From contig OX031060.1 of NCBI GenBank assembly GCA_943736015.1, positions 16,257,501 through 16,321,500 on the forward strand: a stretch of 64,000 nucleotides of DNA, in the 5' to 3' direction. A program made the translations under genes and the position numbers. Shown piece by piece: positions 33,180-45,000 of this stretch. Each line of letters begins with the position of its first letter. Within the stretch, counting starts at the first letter, position 1. Source of the stretch: Tridacna crocea (taxonomy: Eukaryota > Mollusca > Bivalvia > Cardiida > Cardiidae). The notes beneath the pieces are model-generated. The model was given only the letters and a program-made list of their open reading frames with translations, searched no databases and was not told where the DNA came from.

Positions 33180-33957
33180 TTAAGTCATTACCAAACGACA
33201 TATTTTAGGTTTGTCCAAATTTAAAGGTGGGTATTTAGAATTTTCACATCACACCAAATCAAAAAATATATATATCATTTAAATTTATATGAAAAAACAA
33301 TACAAATCATCAATAATTAAGAATCATAAAATTACAAAAAAAATATTTTTGATAGTATTCCCTTAAAAGGCTACGTAGCCTCTTAAGCTGTTTTTAGATT
33401 TCGGGCCAAAAATCAATAAAGCATTGTGGGAATGTCAAGTGACTGGCACGAGACTAATAACGCTGAAATTCCATTACATAACAAACATGTAATAAATATT
33501 TTCCATAATGTCTTCTTCGGACAGATGTTTGAACTTTTGTAGATGTGTTTTCGTGCATTTAAATGAGAGAATTGATAATCTAAAAATAAAACGTGTCTCC
33601 CGTTGGTGTCAAGCTGGACGGCAATAAATCTCAAATGTTATCGGTTGGTTTTCAACTACTGGGGTTTTATGAACGCAAATTAAAAGGCTATGGGAGTAAG
33701 AGGATGATTTTTTTGCATTTTCGTCCCAAAATCTGAAGGGCCACCTTCAAGATCTTGGGCGTGTCTAAATCGAAAGCATTTGCAATCGACAAAATGAAAA
33801 TGATCGACAATGTGAAATTTGTTTTGTGGAGGGTAGAAAACATTGTGGGAAAAGTAGAAAATGCTGGTTACCAGCATTTTCTCCTTTTCCTACAGTGTTT
33901 TCGAAAGGCCTCTTTCTCAGGGTCGTCAAAAGTAGGGATTGTGTGGTAATGGGTTAA
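33180..33957 (+). repeat. Family H MITE interrupted by a family G element
   Basis: Left piece TTAAGTCATTACCAAACGAC. The palindrome and right end (GGTAATGGGTTAA) lie after the G element. The segment TTAGGTTTGTCCAAAT appears on both sides of the insert in diverged form, so this may be two partial H copies rather than one. Confidence 0.6.
33221..33750 (-). repeat. Family G element, inverted copy
   Basis: TTAAAGGTGGGTATTTAGAA to GAAGGGCCACCTTCAA. Right TTAA mutated to TCAA. Contains GGCTACGTAGCC and the TTTTCACATCACACCAAA block. Confidence 0.7.
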
Positions 33958-34543
33958 GGAAATGTGTGAAAAAATAAGCCTGGCCAAATTTGTACAGAGT
34001 ATTAAGAAATGAAAGTTGCCAACCAGTGTTTAGCAGCCAAATATCATGAGTTCTAAGTTCTATTTGCCGGAAGAATATCACTTTTACTCACACATTTTTA
34101 GAACCCAATGTATCATCATGTATACTTTACAACTTTACATTATAAAGGGAGATGACCCTTCTACATACAAATAAGATCTTGCTTTAGGTTACTTCCCCTG
34201 CATCAATCCCGCCTCTTTTCCTTCCTTCTCTCTTCCCCCCCTACCCCAAGCATGTGTAGCTTCTGAATTGGAAATTGTCAAAATTTGATATATATCTGAC
34301 ACTGCAGAAGGACAAAATATCATGTGCACGTAGATATAAGCCATCCTATGTAAGAAAAAATGCATCTGCAAAAAGATACCCCGCCCGACCCCTGGGCAGA
34401 AAGTCTTTGCTTTTGGAAAATTGTCTGCCTGTCAAAGAATGGGACAGTAGATCTATAATTATAGATCTCATGATTCACTCCGTTGTTAAACAGAATGGGT
34501 TTTATCGAAATATATATTTGAACCATACTCTGTGAAAAGGGGG

Positions 34544-34771
34544 CTTACTCATTACCAAAACAAAATTTCAGGTTTGTCCAATTCGAAAGCATTTGCAGAT
34601 GACAAAATAAAAGTGACTGAAAATTTGATATTAGATTTGTGAAGGGTAGAAAACATTATGGGAAAAGGAGAAAATGCTGGTTACCAGCATTTTCTCCTTT
34701 TCCCACAATGTTTTCAAAAATGCTTCTCTCTCCGGGTTGTCAAAAGTGGGGATTGTGTGGTAATGGGTTAA
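34544..34771 (+). repeat. Family H MITE, near full-length
   Basis: TTACTCATTACCAAAACAAA to GGTAATGGGTTAA; intact palindrome. It lies about 470 bp upstream of the CRE/TATA promoter at 35242. Confidence 0.75.
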
Positions 34772-35241
34772 GATAGAGAAATGTGTATCATCATGAAAAA
34801 GAGCTTTTCGGAGCGGAAGAAAAAAAAATGTGTGGGGTCTAGACACCAGAACTTGGGGTAAGAAAGGCTACGAGAGAGAGAACTGTTCCTGTTACCCCTC
34901 CTAATTCCGATTGTTTTCCCCTCAAATAAATATTGGGGTCTGGCATCCTACTTCCTACTTTCACTGGACGAAAAAGATCTAGGCCGTAATCTCATGACCC
35001 GGAAATTCAGAGACGAAGTTTATGTAGACTACACGATGACATGTAGATCTACACACATTCTAAACTAGGCACGTTAAATCGTTATTGCGATTGTTGCAGA
35101 TAAAATGGTGACCCATTTATTTTATAAATACTAAAGTAATTTCTTATTTTAGCAAATAGCCACGCGCTTATCGAAATTGTGTACACATACAGCGTTCTGC
35201 AGCCGTGTTACGCAGAAGATATAAACCGGCAAAGTTCAATA
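34772..35241. other. Non-repetitive upstream region
   Basis: No repeats of the local families. Leads into the predicted promoter of the Crypton-derived gene. Confidence 0.4.
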
Positions 35242-35249
35242 TGACGTCA
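35242..35249 (+). promoter_or_regulatory. CRE (palindromic CREB/ATF site)
   Basis: Perfect TGACGTCA, 37 bp upstream of a TATA box, in unique sequence. Confidence 0.5.
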
Positions 35250-35285
35250 TGCTACTCTCCTACCACATGACACAACATAGCTTTG

Positions 35286-35294
35286 TATATAAAG
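35286..35294 (+). promoter_or_regulatory. TATA box of the Crypton-derived gene
   Basis: TATATAAAG. Expected transcription start is about 35315-35325, giving a leader of about 270 bp to the ATG at 35590, unless an upstream intron is present. Confidence 0.5.
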
Positions 35295-35513
35295 ATTCGT
35301 CCATTATTTCACACGGGATCTTCAAGCTTATGGTGGTCAGTTAAATACGCATATTTCGATATAAATGATTGGAAATAGATTAATAAAAATTTTGTATTAT
35401 CACTTATCCTGACTTGTCCATTTTAGAGGAAAATTAAGTCCAACATTGATATTTCGTTTTGTATACCGGTATCTTGGGCCCCCTATTTAGTATTTCTTGT
35501 ATTCCAATCAGGA

Positions 35514-35521
35514 TGACGTCA
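35514..35521 (+). promoter_or_regulatory. Second CRE in the leader
   Basis: Another perfect TGACGTCA, 69 bp upstream of the start codon. Two perfect 8-mers within 280 bp are unlikely by chance. Confidence 0.45.
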
Positions 35522-35589
35522 CGCCTAATGCAACAACATGTCACCGTCAGAGAGCTCAGGTGCGTGAAACAAAACGGGCGATTGGAACC

Positions 35590-36286
35590 ATGTCGTCGCA
35601 GAATCCGGATGATTCGGACACGGAACAATGTTGGGTTAACCCCGAAGAAAGTGTTAGCAAAGCTGTCATAGCTCTTAGAGATTTTGCAAGGTCAAAAGAT
35701 AAAGGATTTCGGTACGTTGTTTCGCTCAGTTCCCCTGAGCTAGATGGATTCCTGAAAGAGTTTTACCTGGCAATCAAAGACAGCGGCGAAGAGGAACTGA
35801 CAGGTTCGGAAAATTTGAACAGAGTGCGTTCTGAATTGCAGACGTATTTTTTGAAAGTTGCAAACATTGATATAAGTTCAGTTACCGAATTCAGCGACAG
35901 CAACTCGTTGTTTGACGACAACCCACCAAACAAGGATGTGACTATGAAAGGACCCACAATGAAGAAACATACTCGACAGCGTACTTTCACTTTTGACACA
36001 AACGAACTGAGACAGATCTATTTGTCAGATGCCATGAACTTAGACAAACCTGAAACTCTACAGAATAAAGTTTTCTTTGATGTTTGTATGTATATTTGCA
36101 ACAGAGGAAAGGATTTTCTGAGATTGATGACCAAATCTGACTTTGAATTGTCAACAGATCAAAATGGGATAAGATATGTATGGTTGAAGTATGACTCCAA
36201 GTTCAGTTTCCAAGAGGTTGCAGGTGGCATGACCTTTGACGGTTCACCAGGGTCCCAAATAGGTGAAAGGATGTATGAGCGTAAAG
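35590..36286 (+). CDS. Crypton-derived DUF3504 protein, exon 1
   Basis: Codes residues 1-232 plus the first base of codon 233 of a 397-aa protein. The start is the ATG at 35590 (GGAACCATGT); the open frame extends upstream only to non-ATG codons. Residues about 30-95 resemble the helical core-binding region of Crypton-type tyrosine recombinases (ELDGFLKEFYLAIK). From about 134 the catalytic-like domain begins (TNELRQIYLSDAM, LQNKVFFDVCMYICNRGKDF). NRGK near residue 171 is where the family's first active-site Arg sits. The exon ends at AAAG|GTGGGT; the frame would reach TAA 9 bases later if unspliced. Family: proteins such as KIAA1958, QRICH1 and ZMYM2-4 carry this domesticated domain. Function here unknown; a nuclear DNA-binding or scaffold role is inference. 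Confidence 0.75.
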
Positions 36287-36486
36287 GTGGGTAATGATTA
36301 CAAAGATTGAATGTTTCCATATCCGTAATTATATGTAGGTCTATGTGACATTGTTTCCTGTTCTGACTAGTCATTTATCTTTCAGAATTTATCTCTTGCA
36401 CTTCCAGCCATGAGGAAGAACTTGAAAGTACTGATAGAAAGAAAAAAGTGCTGGTGACAAGCTTTTTCCCCTTTTCCATCTTTTGT

Positions 36487-36715
36487 TTAACCCATTACCA
36501 CACAATCCCTACTTTTGACGCCCCTGAGAAAGAAGCCTTTAGAAAACATTGTGGGAAAAGGAGAAAATGCTGGTAACCAGCATTTTCTCCTTTTCCCACA
36601 ATGTTTTCTATCCTTCACAAAACAAATTTTTAATCTTCAGTCACTTTTATTTTGTCGTCTGCAAATGCTTTCAATTTGGAAAAGCCTAAAATTTTGTCGT
36701 TTGGTAATGAGTTAA
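36487..36715 (-). repeat. Family H MITE, full-length (229 bp)
   Basis: Near-consensus; TTAACCCATTACC to GGTAATGAGTTAA. Confidence 0.8.
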
Positions 36716-36773
36716 AGCATTTCAAAAACAAATCTCATCATCCAAATCACCTCACTCGTGTCTTCCACTTAGC

Positions 36774-36996
36774 TTTTTACCACACAAACCCAACTTTTAA
36801 CGTCCTGAGAAAGGAGCCTTTTGAAAACACGTTGTGGGAAAAGGAGAAAATGCTAGTAACCAGCATTTTCTCCTTTTCCCACAATGTGTTCTACCCTTCC
36901 CAAAAGAAATTTCAATTTTTGAGTCATATTTATTTTGTCATCTGAAAGGGCTGTCAATTTGGACAAGTCTACAATTTTGTATTTTGGTAGAGTTAA
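36774..36996 (-). repeat. Family H MITE with extended palindrome
   Basis: Left arm AAAACACGTTGTGGGAAAAG and right arm CTTTTCCCACAATGTGTTCT both show an added AC/GT step relative to consensus. Confidence 0.7.
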
Positions 36997-37078
36997 TATT
37001 TACGATGAACAATAGGTAATTCTATTGTTTTATAACAGGGACAGAGTTACGAGAAAGACTATTCCACTTGAATGTTTT

Positions 37079-37318
37079 TTAATATTATCAGTCCCAAACA
37101 ACAATATTTTAGACTGGTCTAAATTGATAGTATTTGTAGACAACAAATTAAAGATAGTTCTAGATCTAGCCAAATTTCTTTATAATGATAGAGTTGAAAA
37201 CATTGTGGGAAAAACGAGAAAATGCTGGTTACCAGCATTTTCTCCTTTTCTCACATTGTTTTACAAAGTCTTCTTTCATGGGGTTGTTGAAACCCAGGAT
37301 TATTTGGTAAAGAGTCAA
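37079..37318 (+). repeat. Family H MITE, diverged full-length
   Basis: TTAATATTATCAGTCCCAAA to GGTAAAGAGTCAA, palindrome with few mismatches. Confidence 0.65.
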
Positions 37319-37478
37319 GGGAGTTTTCAGCATCATTTTAGACATATATGGTGGAGGCAAGTTCACCTATAAACCATGATTTTCTTGAGTTTCTTTTGCC
37401 TTTTATTACCGCTACCCCTATTGGGAAGATTAGGGTGATCCTTGCGCTTCTCCAGAGTCTTCCAGAAAGTCCAACATG

Positions 37479-38716
37479 CTAGGTTGGCGCCAGCCAAAAA
37501 TTTTTAGTAGCCAAAAGTTTTGTCCGTCAAAACCCGGGATCAGTCTCTGAACCTTATCACTTTTAAAGTTTTACTTAGTGTCAATTTCTGAGTATTTCAT
37601 GGCAATGAGTCCTGTATGGTAAATATAAATCTAGATCTACAGCTTTGCATCACCGATACAATATTTAAATCGTTGTTCTTTTTAGATATTTTTGATGGTC
37701 TCATTACATACATGAGAGAGCTAAGTATTGAAAGTCAACTACAAATTCCTGTGCTTATAGGCTGGTGAATGATCAAAAAGTTCCATAAAAGAAAATAAAA
37801 TGCATATTTTAATCAGGCTTAACCTTTCACCACACCAGGGATCGTATATCCTCAGTTTGAACAATCTTGAGGAAGAAGGCTATTATCAATTCTAGGAAAA
37901 AGGTAAAATGGTGGAAACCAGCATTTTTTTCTTTTTCCAACAATGTTTTCTACCTTTGAAAAGGCAACTCAACAGCTCTTTCAATTTCTTCATACCAGTC
38001 ATTAATTCATGCATTGCTAGAGATATTTATACTTATGATTTATTTATGATTTTGATGAAATGCAATGCAAAATAACTGTTTTGTCTTGCTAATGATCTAA
38101 GAAATACCCTTTCACACTTTGCCTTTCTTGAAGATGCCTATCTCCGAAAATTATCAGGTAATAGGTTACATCTATAACTCATTTGCGAAACATAGACCCA
38201 GCATTCATTATTACAAAAGGGACTTCATTAGAAAAGAATCTTATAAGGCCACACAAACCTTAAAAGGTTAAGTATTTGAGAAAAATCGCCATTGATGCTG
38301 TCAAATTTACTCGATAAACGAAAGTAAAACTTCACTTTCATGTACATAATTCATTCAGCCCCACACTGTCCAAAAAATTGCGATTGTTCATGAATGTATT
38401 CTATTTATAGAACAAGTGCACTCGGTAACTGGCAGAACGCGACTCTTATCCGGTCTTGGTCTATCGGATAGTTAAGGGAGATACAAGGGTTTAAGAGCTT
38501 AGGATAGCTGGTATATATGATAATCAAGTTGGCGTAGGCCGATTTCACAGTTTGGAAAGTGTTCAATATACAAACCTGATAAGAATTTGACAGTCGGCCA
38601 TTTTCTCTGATCACATTTTTTACAATCGCCAATATTGGCACTTTCCTTGTTTTTAGTCGCCAGCAATAAGATTTAATCGCCAATGGCGATTTTGGCGATC
38701 GGTAATGCCAACCTAG
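37479..38716. mobile_element. 1,238-bp DNA transposon, 10-bp TIRs, 6-bp target duplication
   Basis: Ends CTAGGTTGGC (37479-37488) and GCCAACCTAG (38707-38716) are perfect inverted repeats flanked by AACATG at 37473-37478 and 38717-38722. Palindromic CGCCATTGGCG-type words sit inside the right end. A 92-codon minus frame at 38405-38683 has no domain I recognise. Also contains a degenerate family H piece (about 37819-37965). Superfamily not assigned. Confidence 0.65.
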
Positions 38717-38795
38717 AACATGTGCGCAAGGTTAGGACTTAAGGGTTCCGACTTACGGTATCTTGAGGCACTGGTCTCCTACAGTGCTTCCACTA

Positions 38796-39165
38796 CACGG
38801 GTGTGGAATTCCTATGCCCGACTCGGGACTTTTTGCTTGCGGACAAGTGAAATTTTCCAGAGCACTTGTCTGCGGGCAGGTGAATTTTTTAGCCAAACCA
38901 GATAAGGAAATGTCATATTTACATCAATGACAATCCTCAAACCCTCTATTTCTTTCAAGTTTTGCATAACCTGTGTTGAAATAAACACCTTCAAGGTACA
39001 AACTAAATGTATTGACGTGGTGTGAGGCCTCTCGCTACATGCAGTTGCTGTGGGGGTGGGGGGGGTGGGGGGGAAGGACAAGTAAACTTTGAATTCGGAC
39101 AAGTAGGAAATTCAGTCCAACTTGTTTGTGGGCAAGCAGGAAAATTCCAAAACTGTACACCCCTG
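38796..39165. mobile_element. hAT-like non-autonomous element (about 370 bp)
   Basis: Right end reads, as reverse complement, CAGGGGTGTA, a typical hAT-style terminus. The left end CACGGGTGTG is an imperfect match. CACTACA occurs at both edges (38791-38797 and 39166-39172), a candidate target duplication, but its overlap with the left end makes the boundary ambiguous. Contains a G-rich run at 39050-39075. Confidence 0.35.
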
Positions 39166-39517
39166 CACTACAACAACAGATTCCAGGCAAAGCTGAGTCT
39201 GCGCTTACTACATTGCTGCAACCTTGCAATGACGTAAGCACAGGAGCTACCTTTGACCGAGTTGCCTAGAATTACCCACCATACTGACACATCACTCATG
39301 CATGGCAAAACATCACAGACTCTTCACCAGACAAAATAATTTTGGACTGCTCAAAATTGAAGGCATAATTATGCAGTAATCGAATTAAATATTGTTCTAG
39401 GGAAGGGATTGGTCTTTTATTAGGTAAATAATTATGTGGGCACAGGCTAAAATGCTAGTTATCAGCATTTCCTTCTTTTTCCATATTCTTTTCAAAAAGC
39501 TCCTTTATCAGGGGCAT

Positions 39518-39748
39518 TTAACCCTTTACCAGATGACAAAATTTTAGCCTGGTCCAAATTGAAAGCATTTGCAGACAACGATTTCTGTGTGCCACAAATG
39601 TTATAATTTTTCTTTGATAGAATAGAAAACATTGTTGGAAAAGGAGAAAATGCTGGTTACCAGCATTTTCTCCTTTTCCCACATGTGTTTTTAAAATGCT
39701 TCTTTTCCAGGAGCGTCAAAAGTCAGCATTGTGTGGTAAAGGGTTTAA
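39518..39748 (+). repeat. Family H MITE, full-length
   Basis: TTAACCCTTTACCAGATGAC to GTGTGGTAAAGGGTTTAA. A duplicated right-end fragment (GCATTGTGTGGTAAAGGG) recurs at about 40290. Confidence 0.7.
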
Positions 39749-39832
39749 GTTAAGAGTTGTGGTAACCTCTTTTGCCAGCCATTATAAACTTTGCATCAAC
39801 AGAAATCATCTGCATAATTATATTATATGACC

Positions 39833-40085
39833 TGCAACATGCGAAAAGGTGCATTTGGACATCTGCGTAAAATGTCGTCTCGGATCAGCCTGTGCAGTCC
39901 GCGCAGGCCAATCCGAGACAGCACTTTTCGACTACATTAGATTTTGTCCTTCAGTAGACATGTGCAAAACAGAAAATTTAATCAAAAACGAAAGGGTGGT
40001 CTCGGATTAGCCTGCGTGGACTGCGCAGGCTGATCCGAGACGACACTTTACGCAGATGTCCGAATGCCCCTTTTTGGGTGTTGCA
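39833..40085. repeat. Foldback element, GGATCAGCCTG type
   Basis: Two inverted copies of GACATCTGCGTAAA..GTCTCGGATCAGCC-GCGCAGGC around an AT-rich loop, ends TGCAAC / GTTGCA. More GC-rich than surroundings. Confidence 0.75.
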
Positions 40086-40624
40086 ACCCATATATGAAAC
40101 CTTTATCCTCGAAACAATCAAGTCTTATATTTGTCCATACTACAGGACCCTGTTTCAAGGAAAATTTTCACTTCTACGCTTGAGTGTGCCACTGACGGGC
40201 CCAAGGCTGGTTTTGAATTGTGCTATCTTGGACTTAGGGAGCTCAATTGCGTGCTCTAGAATGAGCACTGGAGGAGCGTCAAAAGTCAGCATTGTGTGGT
40301 AAAGGGTTTAAGTTAGAGTTGTGTAGTAAAGGGTTGAGCAATTGGCGGAAGCGAGTAACCTAATTTGCCAGCCATTATAAACAGTTCTAGAATGAGCACT
40401 GGAGGAGTTCAAAACTTTTCTTACCAGCCGGGGGACAAACCTCATCTAGTGTTTGCTTCCTCCTAGCTCCCTTATGTCTTCAGCATTCAAAGTAATTAGC
40501 ATTTTCTCCTTTCTCAAAATATTTTTCAACCCTTTTACAGACAAATCTCATAATTTTAGCCACATTTTTCATGCTGCAGGTGCTGTCAATGCAGTATATA
40601 GAAGATATTATGATTGGTACAGAT

Positions 40625-40813
40625 TTAATTCATTACCAAACGACAATATTTTAGGCTTGACCAAATTGAGAGCATTTGCAGACGACGACAAAATAAAAAT
40701 GATTGAAAAATAGAAAACATTGTGGGAAAAGGAGAAAATGCTGGTTACCAATGTTTTCTAAAGACTTCTTTCTCAGGGTCGTCAAAAGTAGGGATTGTGT
40801 GGTACAGATTTAA
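40625..40813 (+). repeat. Family H MITE, right palindrome arm deleted
   Basis: TTAATTCATTACCAAACGAC to GTGTGGTACAGATTTAA. TGGTTACCA jumps directly to ATGTTTTCTAAAG. Confidence 0.7.
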
Positions 40814-40985
40814 GTCTTTATCATACGACATATTTCAGACTAGTCAAAATTGAAAGCACTGCTGATGATGAAAAATGTGGCTCATTGGATGAGATTTATC
40901 TTTGAAAGGTTAGAAAATATACTGGAAAATGGAGAAAATGCTGATCAGCATTTTCTCCTTTTCACTCTGTTATTTCAACTGCATT
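40810..40985 (+). repeat. Family H MITE, diverged, shares TTAA with previous copy
   Basis: TTAAGTCTTTATCATACGAC start. Palindrome shortened to GGAGAAAATGCTGATCAGC and CATTTTCTCCTTTTC. Right end lost. Confidence 0.55.
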
Positions 40986-40998
40986 ATATTCATTGTCC

Positions 40999-41189
40999 TT
41001 AACTCTTTCCCAAATGACAAATTTTTAACTGTTGCAAACTCAAAGTGTTTGCAGATGACAATTTTGAATTTGATGAGAGTGGCAGAAAGTTTTCTGATAG
41101 GTTAAGAGCAATTTCTCCTTTTCCCCCAGTGTTTTCTAAGGACTTGTTCTGCAGACACGTAAAAACCAGGGCTTGTTTGGGAGAGTTAA
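40999..41189 (+). repeat. Family H MITE, 'CAGGGCTTG' subfamily
   Basis: TTAACTCTTTCCCAAATGAC to GTTTGGGAGAGTTAA; left palindrome arm deleted. Confidence 0.6.
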
Positions 41190-41306
41190 ATTTCAGGATT
41201 GTGTGATAAAAGGTTAACCTAGTACAAATTTAGGAGAAGGTTTTTAGCTCACCTGAGCACAATGTGCTCAAGAGGAGCTTTTAGGATCACCAATGATTTT
41301 TACTGG

Positions 41307-41866
41307 TGTTACGAGTCAGGCGTAACTAGAAAGAAGAAACCAGCAACAAACGATAACAATTAACAGAATTTATTAACAAAAATATCAAATAAACAGTGAC
41401 AATATTACAATAGTACAAAACAATACCTTAGACGTTAAATTCAGAAGACAAACTATTCCAGTCTTAATTCCGATCTGATCCTGATCCAAACTGAATGTAA
41501 TCCAAGCACACGAAGTAATCCTCACTTTAGTCTAGTCTGATCCGAATACAAACTGAATGTAATCCAAGCACTAATTATGACACAAACACAAAATAATCCC
41601 CACTGTAGTCTGGCAATCATGTATTAACTAGTGAACACTGAGATGTAAAAAGCTTTTCCTTTTATAATAACAGGGAAACTTCCAGAAAATTCATGTTAAA
41701 ATTTATCAGTTGCATAATTCTTAGTAATCAGATTGTATAAAGGCCTGGAAACTTCCAGCACAATATTCCACAAGAGAGAATCCAGTTCTAAAAATAGCAA
41801 CAGGGGAAAACCATTCAAAAATAGACACATGAACAAAGCTAGGAATAACTGGGTATGTACATAACA
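41307..41866 (-). repeat. 3' LTR (element sense)
   Basis: TGTTACGAG...ATAACA on the + strand, with TGTTA/TAACA terminal inverted repeats. A minus-strand AATAAA (41369-41374) can serve as poly(A) signal. Confidence 0.95.
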
Positions 41867-41877
41867 CTTCCCCCCTT
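41867..41877 (-). other. Polypurine tract
   Basis: Minus strand AAGGGGGGAAG directly abuts the 3' LTR; primes plus-strand DNA synthesis in this element class. Confidence 0.85.
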
Positions 41878-42090
41878 GAAAAGAAAAAGGAAGGTTTATG
41901 AAATAAATCTTTCTTTTTTGCAATATTATTTATATACATGTATATGATACTTTATCTGAAGTATACATAGGAAATGACAAACTCAAATATTAATTATTTC
42001 AGACTAATGAAAATAATCAAGGTAATGAAATTACAATTTAAAAGAAAAAACAGTTTAAACTTGATTTACGGAGAAACGACTATTGAAATT

Positions 42091-45000
42091 TCAAACTCTT
42101 GAAAGAGCATCTGGTATAATGTTATCTTTCCCTTTTATGTGTCTTATGTCAAGATTAAACTCTTGAAGCAATAAACTCCACCTCAGTAATCTTTGATTCT
42201 TATTCTTAAGTTTGTGTAGAAAACTTAAAGGGTTATGATCACTGAATACAACAATTGGTGAAGTTGAAGAGTTTAAATAAACTTCAAACTGCTGGATTGC
42301 CAGAATTAAAGCAAGACACTCTTTTTCTATGGTAGAGTAATTTTTCTGATGTTTGTTAAATTTCTTAGAAAAGTAACAAACTGGGTGATCAATACCATTA
42401 TTATCTTCTTGTAAAAGAACAGCACCAATACCAACATCACTTGCATCAACAGCTAATTTGAAACATTTGTCAAAATCAGGTGCCAAGAGAACTGGTGCGC
42501 TCTTTAGTATGGCTTTTAGACGATCAAATGCATCTTGACATTTGTCATTCCATTTGAACTTTGTGCTTTTCTTAAGTAAATTTGTTAAAGGTTCAGCAAT
42601 ACCTGAGAAATTTTTACAGAATTTCCTATAGTAGCCAGCCATACCAAGAAATCGCATCAGCTGTCTTTTACATTTAGGCACAGGAAACTCAGAGATAGCA
42701 CAGACTTTAGCTTCTAAAGGTTTAACTTGACCCTGTCCCACAAGATGTCCTAGAAATGTTACAGTAGCATGACAAAATTCAGTTTTTGCAAGATTCACAG
42801 TCAGTTTCGCTTTACTGAGTCTGTCGAAGAACTTCCTGATTCTTTGAAGGTGGTCACTCCAACTGTCTGAGTAGATGATGATGTCGTCAATATATGCATC
42901 ACAACCATCTAATCCACATATAACGTTGTTTATAAGTCGCTGAAACGTTGCAGGAGAATTTTTCATCCCAAACGGCATAACTTTGTATTGGTACAGACCG
43001 TTTGGAGTAGCAAAGGCTGATACTTCTTTTGCTTTATCAGTCAGTGGAACTTGCCAGAATCCTTTTAGCAGGTCAAATTTGGTGACATATTTAGAATTTC
43101 CAACTTTGTCAATACAGTCATCAATTCTTGGTATTGGAAAAGAGTCTGTTTTTGTCACAGAGTTCACTTTACGATAGTCAGTACACATTCTATAAGTTCC
43201 ATTTGATTTAGGTACTAATATACATGGTGAACTGTAATTACTCTGGCTAGGTTCAATAAAGTCATTTTCCAGTAAGTATTTTACTTCATCTTGGAGGTAT
43301 TTCTGTTTCAAAGGATTCATCCTATATGGATGTTGCTTTATTGGTTTAGAATCTTCCACAATGACATCATGATAGATTTTATCTGTTCTTGTGGGGATAT
43401 CAGGAAATAAATGTTCATATTCATGTATCAACTGTTTCAGCTCTTCCTGCTGTGATGGTTCCAAGTGAGAAAGTTTGTTGTCGAGGTTTCTCAAAATATC
43501 AGAATTCTCAAGTTTAGATGGACCAGGATCAGATTTATCAATAAAGTCCGAATTTACTTCAAGATCAGATACATTTGATTCTTGTGGGACAGTGTTTACA
43601 ACTGTAATTGGTTTTGAAATAGAGCTATCTCTGTCAAAGTATTTCTTTAACATATTTATATGACACATTTGTTTGTTTTTACGCCTTCCTGGAGTATTAA
43701 TTATATAGTTTAAATCACTTGTTTTCTTGTCAATAGTGTAGGGTCCAAAATATCTTGCCTGTAAAGGTCTGCCAGGTATTGGCAAAAGAGCAAGGACTTT
43801 GTCACCTGGTTTAAATTTTCTATCTATAACATGGTTGTCATATTTTGCTTTCATTTTGCCCTGAGACATTTTAAGATTAGATCTAGCAACCTCACATGCC
43901 CTAGACAGTCTATTTCTGAAGTCAGAAACATACTGTAGTAAATTTAAAGGTGTTTCGTCATTTGAAAGAAATTTCTCCTTCAAAAGTTTTAAAGGTCCAC
44001 GAACAGAATGGCCAAAAACTAATTCAAAAGGACTGAAACCAAGAGATTCTTGTACAGATTCTCTGGCTGCAAATAGTAACAAATGGATGCCCTCATCCCA
44101 ATCTTTTTCAGTGTCAAAGCAATATGATCTTATCATATTTTTTAATGTCTGGTGAAATCTTTCTAAAGCACCTTGACTTTCAGGGTGATAGGCGGATGAC
44201 CTGTATTGCTTGATCCCTAATTCATGCATAACCTGTTGGAATATACCAGACATAAAATTTGACCCTTGATCAGACTGAACTGATTTTGGAAGACCAACAA
44301 ATGTGAAAAATTTTATAAGAGCTTTGACTATTGACTTTGTTTTGATGTTTCTTAAAGGAATAGCTTCAGGAAAACGTGTAGAAGTACACATAATTGTTAA
44401 GAGATACTCATTTCCTGACTTGGTTCGAGGTAAAGGACCAACACAATCTATAAGTATCCTACTGAAAGGTTCATCAAAAGCAGGAATAGGTTGTAATTGA
44501 GCTTTTGGAATGGTTTGGTTGGGTTTACCTACCATTTGACATGTATGGCAAGTTTTACAATATTTAGAGACATCTGATTTGAGACCAGGCCAATAAAAAT
44601 GAGTAATAATTTTGTGATAGGTCTTGTTTATACCTAGATGACCTGACATAGGACTTTCATGGGCTATACTTAGTATTTCATGACGATATGACTTTGGAAC
44701 CACAATTTGGTGGTAAACAGCCAATTCATCATCAGCTGGGACATCAAATGGTCGCCATTTTCTCATAACAATCCCATTCTTTATATAGTAACACATTGGG
44801 ACCTGTGAAATTTCATCTTCAGGTAAAGCCCTAAAAATTAATTTTGAAATCTCAGGATCAGTTTGCTGTTCCTGGATAAGCTGTGACTTTGACAGCGTGT
44901 CGTGACCTTGGTCAATAGACCTTGGTGGAGAATGATGAGACATTGACAAGTCTGTCTGATTATCAGACAAACTGGGATCAAGAGACTTTTTAATCTCATT

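Noticed and set aside
35497..35589. Upstream start for the Crypton-derived gene (frame open from 35497)
   Set aside because: The codon at 35497 is TTG and no in-frame ATG lies before 35590; the upstream stretch contains a CRE and is more likely leader.
39833..40085. GC-rich foldback as a structured ncRNA gene
   Set aside because: Arms and ends fit a foldback transposable element; no promoter or terminator signals.
41878..42090. Possible env frame between pol and the 3' LTR
   Set aside because: Only about 210 bp remain, with no open frame of useful length.
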